From the NCBI RefSeq assembly GCF_009908315.1, contig NZ_JAAATW010000004.1:186001-250000 (forward strand): a stretch of 64,000 nt of DNA. The letters are read 5' to 3'. Position 1 is the stretch's first letter. Each line of letters opens with the position of its first letter. The DNA comes from Paragemmobacter ruber. Lineage in GTDB: Bacteria > Pseudomonadota > Alphaproteobacteria > Rhodobacterales > Rhodobacteraceae. Shown piece after piece: positions 18,285 to 26,694 of the stretch. The position numbers and the translations under genes are program-made. The notes under the pieces are model-generated. The model had not been told where the DNA came from and did not search any database. It saw only the letters and a list, made by a program, of their open reading frames with translations.

Positions 18285-19612
18285 TGCAGCAGGTTCTTCT
18301 GATCGACGATGACGAGCCGATGCGCCGGTCTACCGAGCAGGCGCTGGATCTGGCCGGGATGGGTGTGGTGTCGGTGGCATCGGCGGAAGAGGCGCTGACG
18401 CTGGCGGGGCCGGGCTTTGGCGGGGTGGTCTTGTCGGATATCCGCATGCCGGGGATGGATGGCATGACGCTGCTGCAGCGGCTGGGCGAGATGGACCGCG
18501 ATCTGCCCGTGATCCTTGTGACCGGCCATGCCGAGGTGTCGCTGGCGGTCGAAGCGATGCGGCGGGGGGCCTATGATTTCATCGAAAAGCCTTTTGCGAC
18601 GCAGGATCTGCTGATGGTGCTGCGCCGCGCGCTGGAGCATCGGGCGCTGGTAATGGAGAACCGCCGCCTGCGGGCGGTGGCAGGGCAGCGCGACGATGTG
18701 GAGGCGCGGCTGCCCGGGCGCAGCGCGGCGATGATCGACCTGCGCCGCCTGATCCGCACCATCGGGCCGAGCGAGGCCGATGTCCTGATCACCGGGCCGA
18801 CCGGGGCGGGCAAGGAGGTGGTGGCGCGCGCGCTGCATGACCTTTCGCCGCGTGCGGGCAAGCCCTTCATCGCCATCAATTGCGCGGCGCTGCCCGAGGC
18901 CCTGATCGAAAGCGAGTTGTTCGGGCATGAGGCGGGGGCCTTTCCCGGCGCGCTGCGGCCACGCTACGGGCGGTTCGAACATGCGCGGGGCGGCACGATC
19001 CTTCTGGATGAGATCGGGTCGATGCCGCTGGATCTGCAGGCCAAGCTTTTGCGGGTGTTGCAGGAGCGGGTGATCACGCGGCTGGGATCGAACGATCCAG
19101 TGGCGCTGGACGTGCGTTTCATGGCGACGAGCAAGGTCGATCTGGCGGGCGAGGTGGCGGCGGGGCGTTTCCGCGAGGATCTGTTCTACCGCCTCTCGGT
19201 CGCCTTGTGCCGGGTGCCGCCCCTTGCGGTGCGGCGCGAGGATGTGCCGGTCCTGTTCCTGCAGCTGGCGCGCGAGGCGGCGGCGCGGCAGGGGGTGGAG
19301 GATCGCCAGCCGCCGCCCGATCTTCTGGCCGCGCTGGCGGCACGGGACTGGCCCGGCAATGTGCGCGAATTGCGCAACGCGGCGGATCGCTGGGTGCTGG
19401 GGCTGGAGGGGGATGCGGGCGGCGGCGAAGGCACGCGGCTGGCCGACCGCGTGGCGGGGTTCGAACGCAGCGTGATCGCGGCGGCGATCACGGCGCATGG
19501 CGGGCATCTGCGGCGGGTCTATGAATCGCTGGGGATCAGCCGCAAGACGCTGTATGAAAAGATGCTCAAGCACGGGCTGGACCGGCGGCTGATCGTCGAT
19601 GGAGATGAGTGA
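18281..19612 (+). CDS. dctD: NtrC-type sigma-54 response regulator
   Basis: A 443-residue regulator. The receiver domain (1-120) has the acceptor Asp53 ([12 protein letters not shown]) and Lys103 (IEKPF). The AAA+ domain has Walker A GPTGAGKE (172-179) and the sensor block [19 protein letters not shown]. The C-terminal Fis-type helix-turn-helix is near [20 protein letters not shown]. Residues 219-224, the sigma-54 contact loop, read GAFPGA and not the consensus GAFTGA. The protein should bind upstream sites and activate a sigma-54 promoter, most simply that of tctC, 205 bases downstream. Confidence 0.9.
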   Translation: MMQQVLLIDDDEPMRRSTEQALDLAGMGVVSVASAEEALTLAGPGFGGVVLSDIRMPGMDGMTLLQRLGEMDRDLPVILVTGHAEVSLAVEAMRRGAYDFIEKPFATQDLLMVLRRALEHRALVMENRRLRAVAGQRDDVEARLPGRSAAMIDLRRLIRTIGPSEADVLITGPTGAGKEVVARALHDLSPRAGKPFIAINCAALPEALIESELFGHEAGAFPGALRPRYGRFEHARGGTILLDEIGSMPLDLQAKLLRVLQERVITRLGSNDPVALDVRFMATSKVDLAGEVAAGRFREDLFYRLSVALCRVPPLAVRREDVPVLFLQLAREAAARQGVEDRQPPPDLLAALAARDWPGNVRELRNAADRWVLGLEGDAGGGEGTRLADRVAGFERSVIAAAITAHGGHLRRVYESLGISRKTLYEKMLKHGLDRRLIVDGDE

Positions 19613-19621
19613 CGCCGCGTG

Positions 19622-19641
19622 ATGGGTGGATTTCCACCCAT
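19622..19641. promoter_or_regulatory. Candidate DctD-type activator site 1
   Basis: ATGGGTGGATTTCCACCCAT is an inverted repeat with perfect 9-bp arms around TT, 177 bases before the tctC start. Its right half plus flank, TTTCCACCCATGCC (19631-19644), recurs exactly at 19664-19677, 33 bp or about three helical turns away. That arrangement fits an upstream activator sequence for an NtrC-type regulator. Binding by the adjacent DctD is an inference. Confidence 0.5.
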
Positions 19642-19663
19642 GCCCGGCGCGGCCTTGTCACCC

Positions 19664-19677
19664 TTTCCACCCATGCC
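19664..19677. promoter_or_regulatory. Candidate DctD-type activator half-site 2
   Basis: TTTCCACCCATGCC repeats 14 bases of site 1, spaced 33 bp centre to centre on the same helical face. It runs into a 7-bp inverted repeat, ATGCCGC-GCT-GCGGCAT (19673-19689). It is probably the second, weaker site of the same regulator. Confidence 0.45.
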
Positions 19678-19713
19678 GCGCTGCGGCATCACCGTTTTGT
19701 GGCGGCGATGTGA

Positions 19714-19729
19714 AGGCGGCATTTGCGCA
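19714..19729 (+). promoter_or_regulatory. Candidate sigma-54 promoter of tctC
   Basis: AGGCGGCATTTGCGCA keeps the invariant GG (19715-19716), 10-base spacer and GC (19727-19728) of -24/-12 promoters, but matches the full TGGCACG-N4-TTGC consensus only partly. Transcription would start near 19740, with the candidate activator sites about 110 and 70 bases upstream. The call is supported mainly by the neighbouring NtrC-type regulator gene. Confidence 0.4.
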
Positions 19730-19817
19730 CCGGGGTGCGGGACGCTCTTCCTAGGTGCTGACCGCGCCCCGCAGAGGAGCGGGCGGCGCGGGCCATAAGC
19801 CACGTTGGGAGGACACC

Positions 19818-20795
19818 ATGGCATTGACCAAGACGGTCGCCGGCATCGCCGCCGGCACCCTGCTGACTGCATCCACCGCCTTCGCGCAGACCTATCCCGA
19901 ACGGCAGATCACCATGGTGGTTCCGTTCTCGGCGGGCGGTCCGACCGATACGGTGGGCCGCCTGATCGCCGAGAAGATGTCGGCCGATCTGGGCCAGCAG
20001 ATCATCGTGGAAAACGTGGGCGGCGCGGGCGGCACGCTGGGCGCGGGCAACGTCGCGGCGGCGGAAGCCGACGGCTATACCATCCTGCTGCACCATATCG
20101 GCATGGCGACCAGCGCCACGCTGTACCGCAACCTTGCCTACAATCCGCTGGAGGCCTTTGACTATGTCGGTCTGGTGACCGAGGTGCCGATGACCATCGT
20201 GGCGCGCAAGGATCTGGAGCCTGCGGATTTCGCCTCGCTGGTGACCTATGTGAAGGAAAACGCGGACACGATCACCATGGCCAATGCCGGGATCGGTGCG
20301 GCGTCGCATCTGTGCGGGATGCTGTTCATGCAGGCGCTGGAGGCCCCCATCGTGACCGTGCCCTACAAGGGGACAGGTCCGGCGATGACGGAACTTCTGG
20401 GCGGGCAGATCGACATCATGTGCGACCAGACCACCAACACGACCGAACAGATCAAGGGCGGCACGATCAAGGCCTATGCCGTGACCTCGCCCGCGCGTCT
20501 GGACATTTTCCCCGACCTGCCGACCGTGTCGGAAGGGGGCTTCCCGGGGCTGGAAGTGTCAGTCTGGCATGGCCTTTACGCGCCGAAGGGCACCCCGGCC
20601 GAGGTGACGGCGCGGCTGTCGCAATCGCTGCAGACGGCGCTGGCCGATCCGGAAATCGCGGCCAAGCTGGGTGAACTTGGCACCGCGCCGTCGCCCGCTG
20701 CCGATGCGACGCCGGATGCGCTGAAGGCCAAGCTGGAGGCCGAGATCGCGCGCTGGAAGCCGATCATCGAAACCGCTGGCGTCTACGCGGACTGA
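19818..20795 (+). CDS. tctC: Tripartite tricarboxylate transporter substrate-binding protein (TctC/Bug family)
   Basis: A 325-residue periplasmic solute-binding protein. The signal peptide (1-23) ends TASTAFA-QTYPERQ. Family hallmarks are ITMVVPFSAGGPTDTVGRLI near the mature N-terminus, VENVGGAGGTLGAGNVA, VPYKGTGPAMTELLGGQID and the C-terminal APKGTPAEV. It captures a carboxylate and delivers it to the TctAB membrane complex. ATG 19818 has the strong site TTGGGAGGACACC. It is the first gene of tctCBA, with a terminator-like hairpin after it that should favour excess binding protein. The ligand is unknown. Confidence 0.95.
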   Translation: MALTKTVAGIAAGTLLTASTAFAQTYPERQITMVVPFSAGGPTDTVGRLIAEKMSADLGQQIIVENVGGAGGTLGAGNVAAAEADGYTILLHHIGMATSATLYRNLAYNPLEAFDYVGLVTEVPMTIVARKDLEPADFASLVTYVKENADTITMANAGIGAASHLCGMLFMQALEAPIVTVPYKGTGPAMTELLGGQIDIMCDQTTNTTEQIKGGTIKAYAVTSPARLDIFPDLPTVSEGGFPGLEVSVWHGLYAPKGTPAEVTARLSQSLQTALADPEIAAKLGELGTAPSPAADATPDALKAKLEAEIARWKPIIETAGVYAD

Positions 20796-20806
20796 TCCGC
20801 GGGATG

Positions 20807-20837
20807 GGGCCGCGCGGGTGACCGCGCGGCCCTTTTT
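20807..20837 (+). terminator. Intra-operon terminator/attenuator between tctC and tctB
   Basis: GGGCCGCGCGG, loop GTGA, CCGCGCGGCCC and then TTTTT form an 11-bp perfect stem with a T run, 29 bases before the tctB start. Partial termination here would lower TctBA relative to TctC. Confidence 0.8.
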
Positions 20838-20865
20838 CCATGCGATCCTTGGGAGGGGGTGCAGA

Positions 20866-21333
20866 ATGAAATCCTACAACATCGACCGGACGGATGCGGC
20901 GGCGGGTGGCATGTTCATCCTGTTCGGCCTGTTCTTCGGGGTGCAGGCGCTGGGTCTGGAACTGGGGACAGCGTTCCGCATGGGGCCGGGCTTTTTCCCG
21001 CTGGTTCTGGCGGTGGTGCTGATCCTGTTCGGCGCGCTGATCGTGTTCAATGCCGTGAAGGCGGCGCCGGGGGCCGAGGCGCCGGGGGCCATTGCGTGGC
21101 GCGGGCTGATGTTCATCCTGCCGGCGCCCATCTTCTTTGGCCTGACGGTGCGGGGGCTGGGGTTCATTCCTTCGATCTTTCTGACCACGCTGATTGCGGG
21201 GCTGGCCTCGCTCAAGATGCGGCCGCTGCATGCGGTCGGGCTGGCGGTGGCGGTCACGATCTTTTCCACGCTGGTGTTTTCCTATGCGCTGGGTCTGCCG
21301 TTCCGGCGGATCGGGCCCTGGCTTTCGTTCTGA
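20866..21333 (+). CDS. tctB: Tripartite tricarboxylate transporter small membrane subunit
   Basis: A 155-residue inner-membrane protein with four hydrophobic helices: GGMFILFGLFFGVQALGLEL, FFPLVLAVVLILFGALIVF, GLMFILPAPIFFGLTV and LAVAVTIFSTLVFSYALGL. The motif RMGPGFFPL between helices 1 and 2 is typical of TctB. It works with TctA as the permease for the solute bound by TctC. ATG 20866 follows GGGAGGGGGTGCAGA. It is followed after 12 bases by tctA. Confidence 0.92.
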   Translation: MKSYNIDRTDAAAGGMFILFGLFFGVQALGLELGTAFRMGPGFFPLVLAVVLILFGALIVFNAVKAAPGAEAPGAIAWRGLMFILPAPIFFGLTVRGLGFIPSIFLTTLIAGLASLKMRPLHAVGLAVAVTIFSTLVFSYALGLPFRRIGPWLSF

Positions 21334-21345
21334 GGGGCGGCTGAG

Positions 21346-22851
21346 ATGGATCTGCTTTCCAACCTCGCGCTTGGCTTTGCCACGGCGGCATCGCCCGAGA
21401 ACCTGCTGTTTTGCCTGATCGGCGTGATCCTTGGCACGCTGATCGGCGTGCTGCCCGGGATCGGGGCGACGGCGACCATCGCCATGCTTTTGCCGATCAC
21501 GTTCCAGCTGGAACCCGTGTCATCGCTGATCATGCTGGCGGGCATCTATTACGGCGCGCAATATGGCGGGTCGACGACGGCGATCCTGATCAACATGCCG
21601 GGCGAAAGCTCTAGCGCCGTGACGGCGATTGACGGCTATCAGATGGCGCGCAAGGGGCGGGCGGGCACCGCGTTGGCGGTGGCGGCGCTGGGGTCGTTCT
21701 TTGCCGGGACGGTGGCCACGCTGCTGGTGGCGATCTTTGCCCCGCCGCTGACGGCGGTGGCGCTGCAGTTTGGCGCGGCGGAGTATTTCAGCCTGATGGT
21801 GCTGGGCCTCGTGTCCGCCATCGCGCTGGCGCATGGGTCGATCCTGAAGGCGCTGGCGATGGTGGTGCTGGGCCTTTTGTTGGGCATGGTGGGGACGGAT
21901 ATCTATTCCGGCACGCCGCGTTTCACGATGGGGATCACCGAATATGCGGATGGCCTGAACTTCGTGGCGCTGGCCGTGGGGGTGTTCGGGATCGCCGAGA
22001 TCCTGCGCAACCTTGAGGGCGAGCAGGACCGCACGGTTCTGGGGGCGAAGCTTGCCGGTCTGTTCCCGTCGCGCGAGGAGTTCCGCCGCATGGTGGGGCC
22101 GGTTCTGCGCGGCACGGGGATCGGGTCGGTGCTGGGCATACTGCCCGGGGGTGGCGCGGTGCTGGCGGCCTTTGCCAGCTATACGGTCGAAAAGCGCGTG
22201 TCGAAAACGCCCGAAGAGTTCGGCCATGGCGCGATCGAGGGCGTGGCGGGGCCGGAATCGGCCAACAATGCCGGGGCGCAGACATCGTTCATCCCGCTTT
22301 TGACGCTGGGCATCCCCGCGAACCCGGTGATGGCGCTGATGGTGGGGGCGATGATCATCCAAGGTATCGTGCCGGGGCCGAACGTGGCCACCGAACAGCC
22401 GGCCCTGTTCTGGGGCGTGATCGCCAGCATGTGGATTGGTAACCTTATGCTGGTGGTCTTGAACCTGCCGCTGATCGGGCTGTGGGTGCGGCTGCTGAAG
22501 GTGCCGTATCATGTGCTGTTCCCGATCATCATGGCCTTCTGTTCGATCGGGGTCTACAGCGTGAACTCGAATGTCTATGACCTCTATGCCGTCGCGTTTT
22601 TCGGGCTGATGGGCTATGTGCTGATCAAGCTGAAATGCGAGCCTGCGCCGCTGCTTCTGGGCTTTGTCCTGGGGCCGATGCTGGAGGAGAACTTGCGGCG
22701 GGCGATGATCCTGGGCCGGGGGGATCCGTCGGTCTTTGTCACGCGCCCGATCAGCGCCGCGCTCCTGGTGCTGACGGTGCTGGTGCTGGTGGTGGTGCTG
22801 TTGCCGTCGATCCGCAAGAAGCGCGACGAGGTGTTCGTCGAGGCGGATTGA
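21346..22851 (+). CDS. tctA: Tripartite tricarboxylate transporter large permease
   Basis: A 501-residue permease with about twelve transmembrane helices. The TctA signature GVLPGIGATATIAMLLPITF lies near residues 33-52, followed by YYGAQYGGSTTAILINMPGE, where the GGSTTAI block is highly conserved. A second half-repeat has GILPGGGAVLAAFASY. It is the main translocation subunit, driven by ion gradients in characterised members. It ends the operon; the tRNA-Pro gene lies 112 bases downstream on the other strand. Confidence 0.95.
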   Translation: MDLLSNLALGFATAASPENLLFCLIGVILGTLIGVLPGIGATATIAMLLPITFQLEPVSSLIMLAGIYYGAQYGGSTTAILINMPGESSSAVTAIDGYQMARKGRAGTALAVAALGSFFAGTVATLLVAIFAPPLTAVALQFGAAEYFSLMVLGLVSAIALAHGSILKALAMVVLGLLLGMVGTDIYSGTPRFTMGITEYADGLNFVALAVGVFGIAEILRNLEGEQDRTVLGAKLAGLFPSREEFRRMVGPVLRGTGIGSVLGILPGGGAVLAAFASYTVEKRVSKTPEEFGHGAIEGVAGPESANNAGAQTSFIPLLTLGIPANPVMALMVGAMIIQGIVPGPNVATEQPALFWGVIASMWIGNLMLVVLNLPLIGLWVRLLKVPYHVLFPIIMAFCSIGVYSVNSNVYDLYAVAFFGLMGYVLIKLKCEPAPLLLGFVLGPMLEENLRRAMILGRGDPSVFVTRPISAALLVLTVLVLVVVLLPSIRKKRDEVFVEAD

Positions 22852-22962
22852 GCGGCGCGCATGGCGCTGAACCGGGGCGGCGGGGCGACCTGCCGCCCTG
22901 CTGCATTTGTGCAGGTGCAGGCGTGCGGCTGTCGCTGCGGGGGGTTGAGTTGTTCGGGATAT

Positions 22963-23039
22963 TGGTCGGAGCGAGAGGATTCGAACCTCCGACCCCCTGC
23001 TCCCGAAGCAGGTGCGCTACCAGACTGCGCTACGCTCCG
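22963..23039 (-). tRNA. tRNA-Pro (anticodon CGG), CCA encoded
   Basis: The minus strand folds as a standard cloverleaf: acceptor CGGAGCG pairs with CGCTCCG, then discriminator A and encoded CCA (22963-22965). The D arm contains TAGCGCAGTCTGGTAGCGCA. The anticodon arm is CCTGC-TTCGGGA-GCAGG, which places CGG at positions 34-36 and decodes CCG. The T arm is GTCGGAGGTTCGAATCC. CCG is a common proline codon in this GC-rich genome. Confidence 0.97.
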
Positions 23040-23109
23040 ACCATTGCGGGGTGGGTTACAGCCCTGCGGCGGCATTTGCAAGGGGGATGGGTGGGGAAAA
23101 GGCGGGGGG

Positions 23110-24081
23110 TCAGTCCTGCCGTTCGGGAATCCCCAAGCGCCGCATCATCACGCTGATCCGGGGCATGGTGCCGGTTTCGGGGCGGCTGCGGGTGGACAGG
23201 ACGGGGCGGTTCTCTGATACGCTGGGCGTGCCTTCGCGCAGCACGATGTAGATGCCGGATGCGATGATGATGGCGCTGCCGAGGGCGGTGTAGAGATCGA
23301 CGGTTTCGTTGAAGAGAAGTGATCCGTAGAGCGCGGCCCAGAGGATCTGGGAATACTGCATGGGGGCCACGATCACGGCGGGGGCGGTGCGGTAGGCCTT
23401 GATCACCAGAAGACCCGCGACAAAGCCGAACAGGGCGATGATCCCCATCATGCCCAGATGCGCCACCGGCATGGGGACATAGACGAAGGGCAGGACCGCG
23501 CCCATCGCCAGCACGTTGCCGAGCATCGGGAAGAGCATCAGCACGGCTGAGCGTTCATCGGCCCCGATCTTTCGCACGATGACCGAGGTGAGCGCGCCGG
23601 TGATGGCGGCCGACAGCGCGGCGAGATGGCCCAGACCCAGATCCGCCTCGCCCGGGCGCAGGACGACAAGCACGCCGATCAGGCCCACGACGACGGCAAT
23701 GCCCCGGCGCAGCCCCACCTTTTCGCCCAGCATCGGGATCGCCATCAGCGTGATCAAGAGCGGCATGGCAAAGAAGATGGCATAGGCCTGCGCCATGGGC
23801 AGTTGCGAGAAGGCGAAGAAACCCGCCACCCCGGTCAGCACCGCCGAGATGGCGCGGGCGAGGCTCCACCACGGATGGCGGGGGACGAGGTTTTCATCCC
23901 GCTTGTCGCCCAAGAGCATGACGGTGACGAGGGGGAAGGACAGAAGGCCCGAGAAGAAGATGATCTGCACGGCGGAATAGTCGCTGCCCAGATACTTCAC
24001 CACCACGTCATGGGTAGCATAAATGGCAAAGGCAGCCAGCGACAGCACGGCGCCCTTGAGGTTGGATTGCGATGAGGTCAT
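23110..24081 (-). CDS. DMT-superfamily (EamA) inner-membrane transporter
   Basis: A 323-residue protein with ten predicted helices in two EamA repeats, similar in plan to the one at 10073-11041 but clearly a different paralogue. Notable segments are SLAAFAIYATHDVVVKYLGS at the N-terminus, LPMAQAYAIFFAMPLLITLM in repeat 1 and APMQYSQILWAALYGSLLF in repeat 2. The C-terminal 35 residues are hydrophilic and basic. The substrate is unknown. It stands alone between tRNA-Pro and leuB, both on the same strand. Confidence 0.9.
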   Translation of the reverse strand: MTSSQSNLKGAVLSLAAFAIYATHDVVVKYLGSDYSAVQIIFFSGLLSFPLVTVMLLGDKRDENLVPRHPWWSLARAISAVLTGVAGFFAFSQLPMAQAYAIFFAMPLLITLMAIPMLGEKVGLRRGIAVVVGLIGVLVVLRPGEADLGLGHLAALSAAITGALTSVIVRKIGADERSAVLMLFPMLGNVLAMGAVLPFVYVPMPVAHLGMMGIIALFGFVAGLLVIKAYRTAPAVIVAPMQYSQILWAALYGSLLFNETVDLYTALGSAIIIASGIYIVLREGTPSVSENRPVLSTRSRPETGTMPRISVMMRRLGIPERQD

Positions 24082-24173
24082 GGGGGGCCTTCGGTCCGGC
24101 GCGGGCTGGGAGCGATACCGTAATGGACCGGGACGGGGGCGGGTGCAAGGTGCGGTTGTGCCGACCTGCGGGG

Positions 24174-24238
24174 GGATGGGCCGGATGGCCCATCCTACGC
24201 GGTTGCGCGGGGTAGGATGGGCCGTTGGCCCATCCTAC
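24174..24238. repeat. GTAGGATGGGC palindromic repeat, two copies
   Basis: Copy 1 (24174-24195) is GGATGGGC-CGGATG-GCCCATCC. Copy 2 (24212-24238) is GTAGGATGGGCC-GTT-GGCCCATCCTAC, a perfect 12-bp stem. The same stem recurs at 33230-33257 and twice at 50422-50495. It lies 3 bases beyond the leuB stop codon, and the family as a whole resembles REP elements. Confidence 0.85.
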
Positions 24239-24241
24239 GCG

Positions 24242-25348
24242 TCAGAGCGAGGCGTCGAGCGCAGCGAGGATCGCGTCGCCCATCTGGGCGGTGGAGACGG
24301 GGGTGCCACCTTCGGGGCCCATCAGATCGGCGGTGCGGACGCCGTCCGCCAGCACCTTTTCCACCGCCTTCTCGACCCGCGTCGCCTCATCGCCCATGTC
24401 GAAGCTGTAGCGCAGCGCCATCGCGAAGGAGAGGATGCAGGCGATGGGGTTTGCCTTGCCCTGACCCGCGATGTCGGGGGCCGAGCCGTGGACGGGTTCA
24501 TACAGCGCCTTGGGCCGGCCATTGGCCATCGGCGCGCCGAGGCTGGCCGAGGGCAGCATGCCCAGCGAGCCGGTCAGCATGGCGGCGGCATCCGACAGCA
24601 GGTCGCCGAAGAGGTTGTCGGTCACGATGACGTCGAACTGTTTGGGCCAGCGGCAAAGCTGCATGGCGCCGGCATCGGCATACATGTGCGAAAGCGCCAC
24701 GTCGGGATATTCCTTGTCATGGATTTCCTGCACGACCTGACGCCACAGGATGCCCGATTCCATCACATTGGCCTTCTCCATCGAGCAGACCTTGTTGTTG
24801 CGGCGGCGGGCCAGTTCGAAGGCCGACCGCGCCACGCGGGCAATCTCGCTTTCCGTATAGCGCTGGGTGTTGATGCCCACGCGTTCGTTGCCTTCGGTGA
24901 AGATCCCGCGCGGTTCGCCGAAATAGACGCCGGAGGTCAGTTCGCGGACAATGACGATATCAAGGCCTGCGACGACCTCTTTCTTCAGCGAGGAGAAGTC
25001 GGCCAGCGCGTCAAAGCACTGGGCGGGGCGGAGGTTGGAGTAGAGATCCATCTCCTTGCGCAGGCGCAGGAGGCCGCGTTCAGGTTTCACCGAGAAGTCG
25101 AGGTTGTCATATTGCGGCCCGCCGACGGCGCCGAGGAGGACGGCATCCACCGCCTGCGCCTTGGCCATCGTGTCATCATGCAGGGGGGTGCCGTGTTTGT
25201 CATAGGCGCAGCCACCGACGAGGTCTTCGGTGACGTCGAAGGTCACGCCGCGGCGGGTGCCGAACCAGGCGATGATCTTCTTCACTTCGGCCATGACTTC
25301 GGGGCCGATGCCATCGCCGGCAAGGATGAGAAGGGATGGATTGGCCAC
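24242..25348 (-). CDS. leuB: 3-isopropylmalate dehydrogenase
   Basis: A 368-residue NAD-dependent dehydrogenase that oxidises and decarboxylates 3-isopropylmalate in leucine synthesis. Hallmarks are [16 protein letters not shown] at the N-terminus, the substrate-binding [14 protein letters not shown] (135-148), the metal and cofactor motif [16 protein letters not shown] (242-257) and [18 protein letters not shown]. It has the full family length. It is separated from leuD and leuC by about 4.4 kb of unrelated genes, although all lie on the minus strand. Palindromic repeats lie just past its stop codon. Confidence 0.97.
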   Translation of the reverse strand: MANPSLLILAGDGIGPEVMAEVKKIIAWFGTRRGVTFDVTEDLVGGCAYDKHGTPLHDDTMAKAQAVDAVLLGAVGGPQYDNLDFSVKPERGLLRLRKEMDLYSNLRPAQCFDALADFSSLKKEVVAGLDIVIVRELTSGVYFGEPRGIFTEGNERVGINTQRYTESEIARVARSAFELARRRNNKVCSMEKANVMESGILWRQVVQEIHDKEYPDVALSHMYADAGAMQLCRWPKQFDVIVTDNLFGDLLSDAAAMLTGSLGMLPSASLGAPMANGRPKALYEPVHGSAPDIAGQGKANPIACILSFAMALRYSFDMGDEATRVEKAVEKVLADGVRTADLMGPEGGTPVSTAQMGDAILAALDASL

Positions 25349-25595
25349 GGGGACGCTCCTGCAGGGCTGGGGAAACTTAGCGCGATGGCCTATCGGCTTG
25401 GCCAGCGCTGGTCAAGGCGGGATGGCCTTGAGCCGGTCGCCGGTGGGCAGACCGAAAGAGTATCAAATCTAGACTATACCATAGGATAGTTGTCAGACCC
25501 GAGAAATGAACTTTTCTTGGACATGGGGATAGGGCGCGCGTTATCTTGGGTGACGGCTGAGGTGCGGGTGTCAGTGGTCAATTTGAGTGTTTGGA

Positions 25596-26693
25596 ATGCC
25601 GATTTCGACGGAGACGCCCGCACGTGACGGGCGCATCTACAGGCGCGAAAGCGGGCCGCAGCTTGAATTGCGGTTGCTGAGCGAACGATTGATCTTTCAC
25701 GACATAAATGAATTTCGCAAAGCAATGCGCCACAGGTATGTTCTTGCCGCCTGTGCAGGGCTTTCGGTCCCGGCGATTGTTCTGCTTTTTGCGTTGGATC
25801 GCAGCCAAATTCCCATTGATCTTTATGTGCCCTGTATTGTGGTCGGGCTGGTCACCGCACAAATTCTTTTGATGCTTTATGTCAGGGTGAGCGCGTGGTC
25901 GCTCCGACGACTGTTTCCCACAGCGCGCATCCTGACCGTGTGGTTGACGCCGGGGCTGGCGCTGGCCGCGGCGGGGATGCTCGGGGTCGTCGATCTGGTG
26001 CATCCGATCATCTTTGCCGGAGCGCACTGGATCACGCTGAATTCCCATGTCCTGCCCTTTGTCAGCGTGCTGTTTCTGGAGGTGGCGGCGACGCTTGTCT
26101 TTCGTGGGTCGATGCGTCGCGCCCTTTCGAAACTTCGCAACGGCCAACCGATCCCGGTGGTAGCGGAGGCCGTCGAAAACCCTGCGGTGGTGGCCGAGCA
26201 GGGCATCCTGCCCCCGGAGGGCGGCCAACCAGTGGCGGGGCGCGAGATGGTGCACAGGTCGCACGACAATGCGCAGGGCCGACTCTTGCGGCAGGCCGGG
26301 ATGAAGGGAATCCCCGTCGAGGATGTGCTTCGCCTTGAGGCCAGCGGAAACTATGTGACCGTCGTCACGGTGCGCGGGCGACAGCTTGTTCCGGGGCCTT
26401 TCGCGGCGGTGATGGCGCAAATGCCCGTGGACAAGGGGCGGCAGGTGCAGCGATCGCATTGGGTATCGCGCGCAGCGGTTGTGGCGGTGCATCGCAAGGG
26501 GCGTGACATCTGGTTGCAAGTGACATGCGGCGCGCAGGTGCCGGTATCTGCGGCCCTGCGGAGCGAAGTTCTGGCGTGGCTCGGACCGCTGGTGGCAACG
26601 GCGCCTGCACGCCACGGCCGGGAGCATCGCACGGCCGCGCCACTTGCTGGCAACGGCCGACTGATCCGTGATCTGCAAGGGACCGGTCGTTGA
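25596..26693 (+). CDS. Membrane-anchored LytTR DNA-binding regulator (first of a tandem pair)
   Basis: A 365-residue protein with four hydrophobic helices in the N-terminal half (about residues 48-66, 75-100, 112-135 and 150-172) and a C-terminal LytTR domain. The LytTR part reads GIPVEDVLRLEASGNYVTVV, then QVQRSHWVSRAAVVAVHRKG. The domain binds DNA in AgrA/AlgR-type regulators. Here it is fused to membrane helices and has no receiver domain, so it probably signals from the membrane. ATG 25596 is chosen; GTG 25587 is possible. The 5' part and the upstream region (25440-25740) are less GC-rich than the surroundings. A paralogue starts 1 base after its stop. Confidence 0.85.
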   Translation: MPISTETPARDGRIYRRESGPQLELRLLSERLIFHDINEFRKAMRHRYVLAACAGLSVPAIVLLFALDRSQIPIDLYVPCIVVGLVTAQILLMLYVRVSAWSLRRLFPTARILTVWLTPGLALAAAGMLGVVDLVHPIIFAGAHWITLNSHVLPFVSVLFLEVAATLVFRGSMRRALSKLRNGQPIPVVAEAVENPAVVAEQGILPPEGGQPVAGREMVHRSHDNAQGRLLRQAGMKGIPVEDVLRLEASGNYVTVVTVRGRQLVPGPFAAVMAQMPVDKGRQVQRSHWVSRAAVVAVHRKGRDIWLQVTCGAQVPVSAALRSEVLAWLGPLVATAPARHGREHRTAAPLAGNGRLIRDLQGTGR

Positions 26694-26694
26694 C

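Noticed and set aside
22852-22962. A short plus-strand gene between tctA and tRNA-Pro
   Set aside because: The only frames are low-complexity and lack a ribosome site; small GC hairpins are present but no T run.
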